Assembly: GCF_900101845.1 (NCBI RefSeq)
Contig: NZ_FNAM01000033.1
Span: 1 to 64,000, forward strand
DNA length: 64,000 nucleotides
From: Sporomusa acidovorans
GTDB taxonomy: Bacteria > Bacillota > Negativicutes > Sporomusales > Sporomusaceae
Direction of reading: 5' to 3'
The position numbers were made by a program, and so were the translations under genes. The notes under the pieces are model-generated. The model was not told the origin of the DNA. It saw nothing but the letters and a program-made list of their open reading frames with translations, and did no database searches. Shown here in pieces: positions 26,835 to 36,497 of this stretch (its first letter is position 1; each line of letters opens with the position of its first letter).

Positions 26835-26940
26835 AAAACTTACTGTTTCATTTAGCCAATACGCACGACAATATCTTCCTTATATACTTATAACAGAAAA
26901 ATACACTAAAAGACAGTGCTGGCAGCACTGCCTTTTCTTT
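26835..26940. repeat. Direct repeat copy 1 with hairpin
   Basis: About 100 bases, similar to 27828-27935: both share AACTTACTGTTTCA, a conserved TTATATACTTATAACAGAAAA stretch, and the palindrome CAGTGCTGgCAGCACTG (26914-26930). On the minus strand the hairpin has a T-rich tail and can end the beta-barrel gene transcript; on plus it can end the XRE transcript. An ACGACA/TTATAA pair with 17-base spacing precedes it on the plus strand. Confidence 0.6.
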
Positions 26941-27059
26941 GCGTTCTTACTCTGAAGCACTCAAGTTATATCTGATGCACTTAGGTAAATACGATTAATA
27001 GTAATATCCATCCTTAAGATTATTACATATTCTGCTTACCACAGTGAATAACTGGTGTT

Positions 27060-27767
27060 TTAAAACTTGTAGGTTACGCCGAAGCCGACGCCTTTAGCGC
27101 TCACATCAAATTCGCCATCGCCGATTCCAAAGTCTAATTTCTTAGCTTTTAATCTGCGATAATCTACATTAAATTCAACGTTAGGAGCGATCTCTTGGGA
27201 TACACCGACTTTCCAATTGGTGAAATTAGATGCAACACCCACTTGAGCATAGGCAGTTGTTTTCTCAGCTAATTTAGTGCTGCCTATTACGCCAAACTGG
27301 ATTTTATTTTTAGTCTTAGTAGTATTGCTTTCAAATTCAGAAGGACTGCCGTCGGTGTAACTGATATTGGCATTTTCTTCGGCCTTAAGTCTGACTAGGC
27401 CAGTATAGACGGATACATTTTTATTTAATTTATACAGCACATTGAATTCTTGAGTTTTCAGGTCCACATGTGCGATGCCGGTTTCGTCAACATTGCTCCA
27501 AGAAACCGCATCTTTTGATTTTGCATTGTATCCATTATATTGGATAGCAAAATTATTACCCAGACCTGTTGTGACTCCCCAATCTAAATTATGTTTTTTA
27601 CCGAAGGAAACTTCATCTTCTGAGTCAGTGGTTTTGACATCAGATTGTCTCCATGTTAAATCGATACTGGTTTTACCTGCCGAATAGTCGTTTAGCGGTG
27701 AAGCAAAACCCACGCTAGTTGTTAACATAGTAGCTGCTGCCATTGCAAGTATAGCTGTTTTTTTCAT
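27060..27767 (-). CDS. Outer-membrane beta-barrel (porin-like) protein
   Basis: 235 aa. Signal peptide MKKTAILAMAAATMLTTSVGFAS, cleavage likely after GFA. The mature part alternates polar and hydrophobic residues and ends in VGFGVTYKF with a C-terminal Phe, the signal for outer-membrane beta-barrel assembly. Barrels of this kind need a diderm envelope, agreeing with Negativicutes. The start ATG follows AAGGGGCG. Two similar ~100-base repeats flank the gene, suggesting it was inserted or duplicated as a unit. Transported substrate unknown. Confidence 0.75.
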   Translation of the reverse strand: MKKTAILAMAAATMLTTSVGFASPLNDYSAGKTSIDLTWRQSDVKTTDSEDEVSFGKKHNLDWGVTTGLGNNFAIQYNGYNAKSKDAVSWSNVDETGIAHVDLKTQEFNVLYKLNKNVSVYTGLVRLKAEENANISYTDGSPSEFESNTTKTKNKIQFGVIGSTKLAEKTTAYAQVGVASNFTNWKVGVSQEIAPNVEFNVDYRRLKAKKLDFGIGDGEFDVSAKGVGFGVTYKF

Positions 27768-27827
27768 TATTCTTTCGCCCCTTTTCAAATTTTAAAATTT
27801 TAATAAGTAACTATTGTCTACTTTTTA

Positions 27828-27935
27828 GTAAAACTTACTGTTTCATGCAAAAACTACACATGACAATAGCTTTCTTATATACTTATAACAGAAAATAGCA
27901 ATAAAGGACAGTGCTGCCAGCACTGTCCCTATTTT
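27828..27935. repeat. Direct repeat copy 2 with hairpin
   Basis: Partner of the repeat at 26835-26940. The palindrome GGACAGTGCTGCCAGCACTGTCC spans 27906-27928. ATGACA (27860-27865) and TTATAA (27883-27888) are 17 bases apart on the plus strand. On the minus strand the hairpin lies just after the kinase gene and can act as its terminator. Confidence 0.6.
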
Positions 27936-27971
27936 GCGCGGTTATATAGCTCTTCTATGGATAATAGCCGC

Positions 27972-29498
27972 TTACAGACCGGCTAACTTGAAATTCACCA
28001 GTATCTTCTGTATCGGCAAATAATTATCAGCCAGAAACATAATATTCATAATAGGCTGACGCCTTGTACTCACATTCATATATGCATGATCTAATGGTAG
28101 CCGATACCGCACCGTTTCCCCTATTGCTATCTTATTTTTCCTGTAAAAAAACGAATGCTCCTTCTCCCGTGTTAAACCCTCTATGTCTAGCGTTACGTCA
28201 TCCATGTTACAGAAAAGAAACGTAATACCCAAAAGAGGGTTTATCATATCCTGTCCGCTATTATTTTCGATAGTTATTTCAATGGCTGTCCCTCTGGGAA
28301 AATAAACAATGCCCTGCTCACCCTTCCGCCAGGTTTTCCAGTCATCAATAGCCACATCATAGGATGTAGCCCCTTTCATTTCAACGCCTGCAAAACTGGT
28401 TGTGATGTTGACTTGCGAGAGGGGAATCCTTGGCAATTTCTGCACGGGATGTCCCTTCTTGTCTACCGTCGGCTGTTTATTGTCCGCAGGTAAATCTAGA
28501 AGAGTATCTTGTACTTGGTTTTCTCCATCAGTTGATTTTAGGATTACATTCTTATCCTTTTCTTGGTTTTCCCCAACTGACTGTTCCTCCCCAATGGCTT
28601 TCCCCATATCCCTTGTCAGACCTTGCCTATCTTTTATTTGCGGCACAACCATTTCATATCTATATAAAACTGCGCCCGTTATAGATATCGCTACAATCAT
28701 ATAAACAACCGACGCGGCTACTTGTTTCCACCATATCCTGGTGCGAAATCCTGGTATTTTCTCTATAAACCCCGTTACCCGGTTCATTCCAAGCTGACAT
28801 TCTAACTCCCGTACGCTTCCGTACCGCCTCTTCGGGTCGAGTTCAATACACTTTTGTATAATTTTTTTATATCGCCCTTCGTAAGGGGAGTTGATTTCAT
28901 TCGGTTTATAGCCGGTAAGTATTTCATGAAACAGGATACCAATGGCGTAAATATCAGTACGAGGGTCTGATGCCGCAAAGCCGTATTGTTCAGGCGCGGC
29001 ATAATTTGGCGTTCCAACAAGCTCAGTATCTCTTTGTTGGTTGGGTGTAAACTCTTTCGAGGCATCGAAGTCAATGAGTTTTATAATTCCATCAGACGAA
29101 AGCATGATATTGGCCGGTTTAATGTCCCTATGAATGATAATCGGACTCTGCTCGTGGAGCAGCCTTACCGCTTGGCATAACTGTCCAATCCAATGTACCA
29201 CTTTTTCCTCCGGTATCGGCCCATTGGCAATAATCTCTGCTAACGTTGCGCCGTTGATGTATTCTTCATAGGTAAAGCAATTAGATGTGGTTTCTTCCAG
29301 CCCCATTACTTGAACCAAGTTTTCATGCCTTACGTGAACCAATTGCCTATACAATTCCTTGTTTATTCCGCTGATTGTTTTTCGGACAATCAGTTTTTTC
29401 GTTTCGTTATGGCACATAAGGGTTACATTTTCATTCCCACTAAAATCAGTCAGGCTCTCATATTCCTGCGGATCAAAATCTTCAGCAAAGTATTGCAT
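27972..29498 (-). CDS. Transmembrane Ser/Thr protein kinase
   Basis: 508 aa. The cytoplasmic kinase domain has a lysine in LIVRKTIS, catalytic loop VIHRDIKPANIML, LIDFD in place of DFG, and GTPNYAAPEQYG. A membrane helix (VVYMIVAISITGAVLY) follows near residue 265-285, then a low-complexity linker and an external domain of ~150 residues with beta-rich segments. Start ATG follows GAGGTG. Such Hanks-type kinases sense envelope signals. It is divergent from the HTH gene at 29547, only 48 bases apart. Confidence 0.85.
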   Translation of the reverse strand: MQYFAEDFDPQEYESLTDFSGNENVTLMCHNETKKLIVRKTISGINKELYRQLVHVRHENLVQVMGLEETTSNCFTYEEYINGATLAEIIANGPIPEEKVVHWIGQLCQAVRLLHEQSPIIIHRDIKPANIMLSSDGIIKLIDFDASKEFTPNQQRDTELVGTPNYAAPEQYGFAASDPRTDIYAIGILFHEILTGYKPNEINSPYEGRYKKIIQKCIELDPKRRYGSVRELECQLGMNRVTGFIEKIPGFRTRIWWKQVAASVVYMIVAISITGAVLYRYEMVVPQIKDRQGLTRDMGKAIGEEQSVGENQEKDKNVILKSTDGENQVQDTLLDLPADNKQPTVDKKGHPVQKLPRIPLSQVNITTSFAGVEMKGATSYDVAIDDWKTWRKGEQGIVYFPRGTAIEITIENNSGQDMINPLLGITFLFCNMDDVTLDIEGLTREKEHSFFYRKNKIAIGETVRYRLPLDHAYMNVSTRRQPIMNIMFLADNYLPIQKILVNFKLAGL

Positions 29499-29546
29499 TT
29501 CAAACACCTCGATATTACAATAGAAAAAAATGTTGGAGGACACAAA

Positions 29547-29984
29547 ATGGAAATAAGTACTAATGGATTAGCAGAAATCCTTAAAAATGCGAAGGACATC
29601 AGCAGCTTTCTTCAAGAGAACGAATCGTATATTACAAATCCTACATTACAGGAATATCTAAAGAAATTATTATTATTAAAAGGATTAAAACGGCAGGATG
29701 TAATCAAAAATGCCCAACTTGATAGCAACTACATAAACCAGCTTTTCAGTGGTATCAAAACGAACCCTAGCAGGAATCAAACCCTGTCTTTAGCCTTTGG
29801 CTTCGGGCTAAATAACGAAGAAACGGCTAGACTTCTCAAAATTGCCGGAGTAGGCGCACTATATCCAAAAAACAAGCGTGATGCCGTTATTATTCATTCC
29901 CTTGAAAACGGGAATTCTATCATGCAAACAAATGAGATTTTGAATTCTCTGGAAATTGAAACCTTAGCCAATTATAAAAAATAG
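29547..29984 (+). CDS. HTH protein paired with the kinase
   Basis: 145 aa, start ATG seven bases after GGAGG. The middle contains a helix-turn-helix of the XRE-like type (LLLLKGLKRQDVIKNAQLDSNYINQLFSG), followed by NQTLSLAFGFGLNNEE and a helical C-terminus. XRE-like proteins of this kind occur beside Ser/Thr kinases and may be their targets; that link is inferred from position. Confidence 0.7.
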   Translation: MEISTNGLAEILKNAKDISSFLQENESYITNPTLQEYLKKLLLLKGLKRQDVIKNAQLDSNYINQLFSGIKTNPSRNQTLSLAFGFGLNNEETARLLKIAGVGALYPKNKRDAVIIHSLENGNSIMQTNEILNSLEIETLANYKK

Positions 29985-30013
29985 CTGTCTCCTCTCCTAA
30001 GAGACACAATATA

Positions 30014-30220
30014 ATGGAATTTCGTCAATACACGGTAACATTCTTCTCTTTTTTCCAATATAAAGTATACCGTGGAATACCCCGAACTGTCATCCTCTGG
30101 CACCTAAACAAATGGAAATCCTATGTATTGCCTACAATTCCAAGACGTTTCTATTGGCATACCGAATCTGGAGTTAAAGTCAAAGCAATGATTGCTGAAG
30201 ATAAGATATATCAGGGATAG
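30014..30220 (+). CDS. Doubtful 68-aa basic frame
   Basis: Basic and aromatic-rich (RTVILWHLNKWKSYVLP). No ribosome site precedes the ATG. It may be a non-coding shadow or a gene remnant. Reported because it sits in the otherwise empty 29985-30349 gap; the remainder of that gap is AT-rich. Confidence 0.2.
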   Translation: MEFRQYTVTFFSFFQYKVYRGIPRTVILWHLNKWKSYVLPTIPRRFYWHTESGVKVKAMIAEDKIYQG

Positions 30221-30349
30221 AATTTGTGATTTCTCGTATTTAATTTAATCTTCACATTTTATAATCTAGTGATATCGCATTTTGTTGTTATATATGTAAT
30301 AATTAATTTAATTATCAATTATTTGATAGATCGAAAGGACCGATAATTT

Positions 30350-31621
30350 ATGCTCAATGATTTAAATGTGGCTTTAAATAATTTCAGCTTACCTGTAACA
30401 GTAAACTACGATGACAACTATTACCATGAACTTAGCAATCTATTGGAAAGATACTGTAATTATGTTGAATCTATTACTAATTTTCCAAACGAAATCCTCA
30501 CAAAAATAAAAAATAATTGCGATCTGATTTTCAAATGTTTTCAGGATTACCAAAATGCAAAATTAGATAAAGCAAAGGAAAGAATCACTGATATTATTTC
30601 CCCCTTAATTGATAATCCCTTTATTGTTGCTAAGTTAGATGAAAGTTGCGCCTTCAAAGGTGCAGCTCCTATAACGAATATATTTCAAACCTCTGATTAT
30701 AAACAGGCTTATCAAGATATTTATAAAAAAATGAATTCTTATCCTCTCTCATTTTTTAAAGGTCGTATTGGAATAGAACATTTTTCTTCATCAGATATGT
30801 TACATATTCCTTTTAATAAACGCGGAGTAGTGGCAACCCAAAGATTTAGTATAGCTGGGGTACCCTGCATGTATTTAGCAACGTCCTCACTTGGGTGTTG
30901 GTTAGAATTGAATATGCCTCGCGAAGATTTATTTCAAGTATCATCCTACAAACTAAATTTAGATATTAAGATTCTTAACTTATGCATCTCCCAAGATTTA
31001 ATCAATGGAATATTTTCTTCGACAGAGTTAGATAAGGCTGCCTTCTCTTTACTCGAAATCTTTCCATTAATTTGTGCAACTTCTTTTCAAGTCCGAGACG
31101 CCCATCGCTCCTTTAAATCTGAATATATCATTTCGCAAATAGTAACGCAAATAGCTAATGAACTGGATATCCAAGGAATAGCCTACATCTCTAAAAAAAT
31201 GACTGATCGTGCTGGATACCATTTCTTAATGAATTTAGCATTAACAATTCCTGCTGACAACAATCAAATTGATTATCCGTATTATAAATTATCTAATCTA
31301 ATTCATTTAACTAAACCTGTTCGGTTTTCTGATTTTTTAACTGAACAAAATAAAACATCGCCAAGTTTTGATAAAAAAAGCTACTGCAATGAAATTTATG
31401 GCAGGGATTCATCTTTACTAAAACTAAGCCAACAACTTGCACAAGCTAGAGACGTAGAAACCCAACAAAACCTTATAAAAGCAATAAAAGAATACCATCT
31501 CGCTAATCCAAACGATTGGATTAACTTACACGGAAGATCTGTTCCTTATGTTGAAACAGCATTTTCTGCATTTGATAACTATTTAGTAAATCAAGTACAT
31601 TCTAAATTTCAGGATAAATGA
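30350..31621 (+). CDS. RES-domain protein, probable NAD-targeting toxin
   Basis: 423 aa. The N-terminal ~130 residues are helical with no match. The RES domain follows: FKGRIGIEHF, then RFSIAGVPCMYLATSS and GCWLELNMP near 165-185, matching the RES pattern (Arg, G-x-P-x-LYLA, Glu). RES toxins degrade NAD+ in toxin-antitoxin pairs; here no Xre/MbcA-type antitoxin is adjacent, so the long N-terminal region or another gene may provide control, or it is a stand-alone defence effector. It is next to the Tn7-like operon and ends in a strong terminator. Confidence 0.7.
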   Translation: MLNDLNVALNNFSLPVTVNYDDNYYHELSNLLERYCNYVESITNFPNEILTKIKNNCDLIFKCFQDYQNAKLDKAKERITDIISPLIDNPFIVAKLDESCAFKGAAPITNIFQTSDYKQAYQDIYKKMNSYPLSFFKGRIGIEHFSSSDMLHIPFNKRGVVATQRFSIAGVPCMYLATSSLGCWLELNMPREDLFQVSSYKLNLDIKILNLCISQDLINGIFSSTELDKAAFSLLEIFPLICATSFQVRDAHRSFKSEYIISQIVTQIANELDIQGIAYISKKMTDRAGYHFLMNLALTIPADNNQIDYPYYKLSNLIHLTKPVRFSDFLTEQNKTSPSFDKKSYCNEIYGRDSSLLKLSQQLAQARDVETQQNLIKAIKEYHLANPNDWINLHGRSVPYVETAFSAFDNYLVNQVHSKFQDK

Positions 31622-31643
31622 GTTTACTCATTTATCAATAGCG

Positions 31644-31674
31644 TAGCCGGAGTTCATTATGGACTCCGGCTACA
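31644..31674 (+). terminator. Terminator after the RES gene
   Basis: GTAGCCGGAGT and ACTCCGGCTAC form an 11-bp stem with a nine-base loop; the tail is weakly T-rich. Confidence 0.5.
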
Positions 31675-31678
31675 ACTA

Positions 31679-31879
31679 TTATGCAACAGCATAAAATGTA
31701 TTTGCACAAAATGCCGTGTATTTAACTTCAGAAAGGTTGCTAAAAGCCTGATGCAACTTTGGAAAGTGGATATCATTCAAAAGTATAGATTTTCTTAAAA
31801 CGTCTATTTCTTCAGTTTCATTTTTGCATTGCAGCGAAAGAAGAATATTTTTGAGATCAACGAGTTGTTGATTGTCCAT
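31679..31879 (-). CDS. Possible small protein, 66 aa
   Basis: Acidic helical N-terminal part (MDNQQLVDLKNILLSLQCKN) and a C-terminus with two aromatic positions. The ribosome site is weak (AAGG close to the ATG). It lies between the RES gene and tniQ; an antitoxin role is conceivable but not supported by motif. Confidence 0.3.
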   Translation of the reverse strand: MDNQQLVDLKNILLSLQCKNETEEIDVLRKSILLNDIHFPKLHQAFSNLSEVKYTAFCANTFYAVA

Positions 31880-31963
31880 AACCTTACAGTCTTAGGCACT
31901 CCAAATAAATGACTGGGTTATGTGGGAACTAAATTCTAGACCTCATTTGCAATTTCAGATTAT

Positions 31964-33427
31964 TTATAATAGGTGTAATATTTGTTCACCAAGTTCACTA
32001 TCTGCATAATCAGGAATATACGGCAGACAGGCTTCAAAGTCCCCACGGCGCATATTCGTTAAATCCCGTACCTTGCGCCATGTCAAAGTGACACTACTAT
32101 CTTCTACCTGACGTGCAGCCCAAGCTACTTCTCTAGCCCAATATTGCTCCTGTGATTCCTCATGACGCTGTATCTCAGCAAGGCATTTTGGCAGATGCAA
32201 AGATATTTTCTTACTGGAAAGATGCAAGATTTTCTCAACAGCAAAAGCAGTAATCTTTTTAGGTCTGGTTGTTCCATCACCCTGTAACTGGCTGATAGCT
32301 TCTTTTACGAGTGGTAGTGTATTCTCGTCAATCTGATTCCAATTTTGAGGCTTCGCGCCGCTTTTAAGTGATGCTTTAGGTGGCTTATGATAAGTTCCAT
32401 ACCTCCGTTCACCGATAGCCTTAACAGTCGCATATGGGGCACTGAGAGCTTTCGCAATAGCTGGATACTTCAAACCCTGTTCATGAAGTCTGTAAACCTC
32501 TTCATCAAAAAGCTGTTGTTGTGTTTTCTCCGGCAGTTCCATATGTACCATTTCATCATTAGTAATACCAAGAAACATAGCCATGAGACAGATTTCATAG
32601 AAGTTCACTCTATCATTCGTCAACACCTTCTGTGTCTGCCATAACTCCGTAAACCAGTTTTGGGACAAATTCCTATAATACTCTGTAAAATCTGCATGAA
32701 AGAGTGCAATATTACGCTGCTCTCCACGTACAGACCTATATTGGGTATTAGCCATTTGAGAATGAAGAAAATCACCAACCGTAACACATAAATCCATGTC
32801 AACATCAGCCTGAAAAACCTCTGCCATATAAACGACTACGCGGATTTCAATTTCGTTATTCGCAAATACGCAGGATTCCGATTGTGGTATTATTTCCTCT
32901 GCTGTTTTTAAAGAGGGCGTAGCTTTCCCACTGATCACCACACTGCTATCCATCAAGTAACACCGATGAACTGGGCAAACATGAATCCCTATTAGCTGAT
33001 GAATCCGATGCCAGTATGCTTCTCCATATTGTTCTCTATCATTAGCTGCACAAGCCGGACAGTAGCGCAAACAGCGAACTTTGCCATTCTTGCTTTGAGG
33101 TATCGGCAAAAGATTATAGTAATTTCCCATCATAGATACCAATGATTGAAATGCTTTTTGTCTGCGTTCCCTCGGCAAAAACCGCCCATAACAAGGGAAC
33201 ATGGTATGCTTTTCAATGACTGCTTTCATGGATATATTCCTTGTTATGGCCTGTACTGCGGCAGGAGTATAACTATTGATAAAATCCATATCTGGACGTA
33301 CAGTCTTTGATGCAAACAGTTCTTCGGCAGCAAAGGTGTAGGCCATATATCCTGATTTCGTGTAGTATCGTGCCAACTGGCTATAAAGTAGCTCATCTGG
33401 ATATGCGGTAGGAAAATAAGCTATCAT
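31964..33427 (-). CDS. tniQ: TniQ/TnsD target-site selector
   Basis: 487 aa, close to TnsD length. The N-terminal TniQ domain includes AYPDELLYSQLARYY near 7-21. The zinc site is CPACAANDREQY...HRIHQLIGIHVCPVH near 123-155. The C-terminal ~200 residues contain an HTH-like region (YRLHEQGLKYPAIAKAL) as in TnsD proteins that bind a fixed DNA site. It overlaps tnsC by four bases. Since the element abuts guaA, it is the prime candidate to recognise the guaA 3' end. No CRISPR genes are present. Confidence 0.88.
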   Translation of the reverse strand: MIAYFPTAYPDELLYSQLARYYTKSGYMAYTFAAEELFASKTVRPDMDFINSYTPAAVQAITRNISMKAVIEKHTMFPCYGRFLPRERRQKAFQSLVSMMGNYYNLLPIPQSKNGKVRCLRYCPACAANDREQYGEAYWHRIHQLIGIHVCPVHRCYLMDSSVVISGKATPSLKTAEEIIPQSESCVFANNEIEIRVVVYMAEVFQADVDMDLCVTVGDFLHSQMANTQYRSVRGEQRNIALFHADFTEYYRNLSQNWFTELWQTQKVLTNDRVNFYEICLMAMFLGITNDEMVHMELPEKTQQQLFDEEVYRLHEQGLKYPAIAKALSAPYATVKAIGERRYGTYHKPPKASLKSGAKPQNWNQIDENTLPLVKEAISQLQGDGTTRPKKITAFAVEKILHLSSKKISLHLPKCLAEIQRHEESQEQYWAREVAWAARQVEDSSVTLTWRKVRDLTNMRRGDFEACLPYIPDYADSELGEQILHLL

Positions 33428-34674
33428 ACAGCTACCTCCACAACGGACATATTGGACTTTAAAAGCTGCACAATATCTATACTTTCATTCTTGGCTTTGG
33501 CAAACAAATCAGCAATACTAATACGACCATCTGAAGTTTCATTCTCAGTCACCATTGCAGTAGGGACAGGCGCTTTTCTCTTGATTTTAGAGGTCTGCTT
33601 GCCTTGAGAAATAGATGGCTGAATATACCCATGAAGGAAAGATAGCCGCTGTTGATAGGCTGCGTTTAGAGATTCCAGATTCAAAATTTCTTTGCCACTC
33701 AAGATAGCGATTTCCTGTGCATCATGAACCAACGCTACAACAACCGATGTAATTCCTGCGCTGTGCTCATAGAGCCATTCAATGATTCCTTCCGTGATTT
33801 CCGTTCTTTGCTTCACGTACTGATATCTGAACATGACCTTGCAGAACTCTTGAAAATATTTGTCATAGCTCATAGTAGTGTACTGTAATCCCACTGAACG
33901 CCGTGCAAGCTGCATCGCCGATTCAAAAAACCTGGTGCTTTCAGGAGTGCCTACCATGCAGATACTGATTCCGCTATTATTGATGAGCTGCGTTAAAGAT
34001 CCTATAAGGCTTTTGCCGTTTTTGCTGTTGGCTACGTTTTGAATCTCATCAACCACCAACATACCGATATGATTAAGAGCAACCTGGCTGACAGAGCCAA
34101 TAAGCATATCTGTTGTAGCTCTTGCCCTTAAAGCATTCTGATAGTATTTGGTATCCAGAACTTCATCAACTTTACGCAAAACCTCCAGTAACAGACCCTT
34201 TACAGACGAATCAAAGGGGCATTGCACAATTACACACGGAACGACATGCGTATAGGGATTATCAGCTTCAATCACTTTATTCTCTGTAATCAGGTTAATG
34301 GCTCTGCTGATAGCGGAACTCTTACCGATACCAGACTTTCCAATGATCGTAAAGCTGTCAGAGCCACCCATGATGCCGCTATATTCCTGCTGCATGATGG
34401 CTCTGTAGTTCTGATTCTGCTGCTGAACCGCCAGCTTCGTTCCCTTCTTTTGCATAGAACGCAAGAAGGCCAGATACAGTTTGCTGTAGATTTCCAGCGA
34501 CATTTGCGAGGGAATATACACCCTGTATAAGTCCGATAACGCCATAAGCCTTACGGAAACATCACCATTACGGATTTCAGGATTGTACCCTGGCAATACT
34601 TCCAATGCGGTTATCAAATCATCCCCTGATTTCATACGAGGCAGGACGTTGATGATGTCTGAAAGATTTGTCAT
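33424..34674 (-). CDS. tnsC: TnsC AAA+ regulator of transposition
   Basis: 416 aa. Walker A IIGKSGIGKSSAI near 106-118, Walker B GMLVVDEIQN near 195-204, and sensor-1-like ICMVGTPEST near 229-238. TnsC links the target selector to the TnsAB transposase and confers target immunity. Overlaps tnsB and tniQ by four bases each, implying coupled translation. Confidence 0.9.
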   Translation of the reverse strand: MTNLSDIINVLPRMKSGDDLITALEVLPGYNPEIRNGDVSVRLMALSDLYRVYIPSQMSLEIYSKLYLAFLRSMQKKGTKLAVQQQNQNYRAIMQQEYSGIMGGSDSFTIIGKSGIGKSSAISRAINLITENKVIEADNPYTHVVPCVIVQCPFDSSVKGLLLEVLRKVDEVLDTKYYQNALRARATTDMLIGSVSQVALNHIGMLVVDEIQNVANSKNGKSLIGSLTQLINNSGISICMVGTPESTRFFESAMQLARRSVGLQYTTMSYDKYFQEFCKVMFRYQYVKQRTEITEGIIEWLYEHSAGITSVVVALVHDAQEIAILSGKEILNLESLNAAYQQRLSFLHGYIQPSISQGKQTSKIKRKAPVPTAMVTENETSDGRISIADLFAKAKNESIDIVQLLKSNMSVVEVAV

Positions 34675-36497
34675 GACTCTGCTCCTTTCATATAGTTTTT
34701 ATGGTGTTTACGCTGTTCACGCTTGCGGTTATCTTGGATATTCTTAACGCTTACATCAGCACTGCTCCTGGCGCTGCCAGCGATTGCCTCAATATGCCGG
34801 GCAAGATTAATCTGAGCCTGTAGATTATCCTGGTTGGCTCCTTTTGCAATGTCTCTCTGAGCTATCTGTAAACTCTGTACAGCAGTCAAATCTTTACCCT
34901 CAAATCTGGATTCAATAATGGTAAACTTGGCATATATTCCATTTTCCAACAGCCATACAGAAGTAACGTCCTCTGGATTATAAGCAACTGTAGCCTCACC
35001 GCCTTTAAGATACTGCTCTGTATACCCGTCACAGTGATAACGCATTTTATTGACTTTCAGGCCAAACCTGCTGAACTTACCCGTAGTTCTCGGCAGAAGG
35101 GTAAGAATAAGCTCTTTAGTGCCTACTTCAATTAAATTGGCTCCCATTTGGGATCTACCCCAGTTCCAGATACAGCTTGCATATGGTTTCACATTCTCGG
35201 CAATCATGGCTTCGGTATAAGGAAAATTCTCAACTATCCGGTGAGAGTTGTAATAAATGATGCAATGAAGGATAATTTTCTCAAAGTCCGTCATGGTCAT
35301 GCAGGCATCTTTCCTGTAATCATGTACTCCCCGTTCTTGATAATCAGGCTCAATCACACCTTTGCCTTTCAGGTGCTTTTTATATGTTGCCTGAATTACA
35401 TCAAAGAATTTTTCCACCATGCCTTTCAATTCAGGTCTATAGGAGGGGAGATTAATTACTTTAACGCCCACCTCTGCAATTTGCTCAAAGTTTTCAGATT
35501 TGTATTCACTCCCCATATCCGTGACCAACGTAGCAGGAAGTTTGTCACAAGACCAATCTTCTACATTCATAGAAATACCAAACTGCTTACACCAAGCCGC
35601 TTTATCCGCTATAATGTTCAACATTAGCCCCCTAAGGCTATACACGCCGCCCGCCCATGATAGGACATACCCGCAACATAAACTGCTGTAAGCGTCAATA
35701 CAGGCCGCTAGAATGGGTCTGCCCACAAGATTGCCCGCATCATTGATGAGGTAAATATCGCATACAGTAGAATCCAGCATACCAACGCCAATGGCAGGAG
35801 CAAACGACTGTATACCATCGCCAATAAGAGGCCTGTTGTTTCTCTGGTAACTCTTTAATCCGTCTCTGGAAATATAAAAGTTCTGCATCTTTTTTGTTTT
35901 ACGATAGAAGTAACGAAATTGATAAAAAGTCGGGTATGCGTTTGACAGAACATCCATACTGTCACAATATTTCTCTTTCAGCATCATGGTATAAGCAGTC
36001 ATAAGAGATTGCTTTTTCGTGGTATAGAAGAATTTATTCAAAGCCCATCGTATGTTTTTTTCATCTTGTGTGAGCTCTAAATCATCATCCAGCCGCTTCC
36101 GTGGGGCAAGGGCTGTTATATTCATATAGGCCAGATACAGGCACAAATAGCTTCTGATGGTCTGCTTGGATATGTTGTGTTCTATAGCAGTGGAACCGAT
36201 AACTTTAGAACGCATTCTTTCATCCGCTACAAAAGGGAGAATTGGTACAATCAACGTATAGCGGTCATACATGGTTCTTTTCTGCTCAGCATCCAAAGCA
36301 TCAATATCAGCAGCAGTAAAATTCGTTACCTCGTTCAGTACTTCATCAGTCCAGCCAGAGAAGGAATCCAAAGCCGAAGATTCCACCCATACGGGCATAG
36401 TCCTTTTGATGCAGTCGATAATGAGGATTTTATCAGGCTTTACCTCTAAAACCCTAATAATGTTGTTACCGTCCTTCAACAAATCATGCTTCTTCAT
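34671..36497 (-). CDS. tnsB: TnsB DDE transposase
   Basis: 608 aa. The RNase-H fold core has the DDE triad in MLDSTVCDIYL, LVTDMGSEYKS and KGMVEKFFDVIQ. An HTH region lies in the N-terminal third (AIEHNISKQTIRSYL). The C-terminal part (RKREQRKHHKNYMKG) is basic and would contact TnsC. TnsB binds the transposon ends and joins the 3' ends to target. Start ATG after GGGGG, overlapping the end of tnsA. Confidence 0.9.
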   Translation of the reverse strand: MKKHDLLKDGNNIIRVLEVKPDKILIIDCIKRTMPVWVESSALDSFSGWTDEVLNEVTNFTAADIDALDAEQKRTMYDRYTLIVPILPFVADERMRSKVIGSTAIEHNISKQTIRSYLCLYLAYMNITALAPRKRLDDDLELTQDEKNIRWALNKFFYTTKKQSLMTAYTMMLKEKYCDSMDVLSNAYPTFYQFRYFYRKTKKMQNFYISRDGLKSYQRNNRPLIGDGIQSFAPAIGVGMLDSTVCDIYLINDAGNLVGRPILAACIDAYSSLCCGYVLSWAGGVYSLRGLMLNIIADKAAWCKQFGISMNVEDWSCDKLPATLVTDMGSEYKSENFEQIAEVGVKVINLPSYRPELKGMVEKFFDVIQATYKKHLKGKGVIEPDYQERGVHDYRKDACMTMTDFEKIILHCIIYYNSHRIVENFPYTEAMIAENVKPYASCIWNWGRSQMGANLIEVGTKELILTLLPRTTGKFSRFGLKVNKMRYHCDGYTEQYLKGGEATVAYNPEDVTSVWLLENGIYAKFTIIESRFEGKDLTAVQSLQIAQRDIAKGANQDNLQAQINLARHIEAIAGSARSSADVSVKNIQDNRKREQRKHHKNYMKGAES

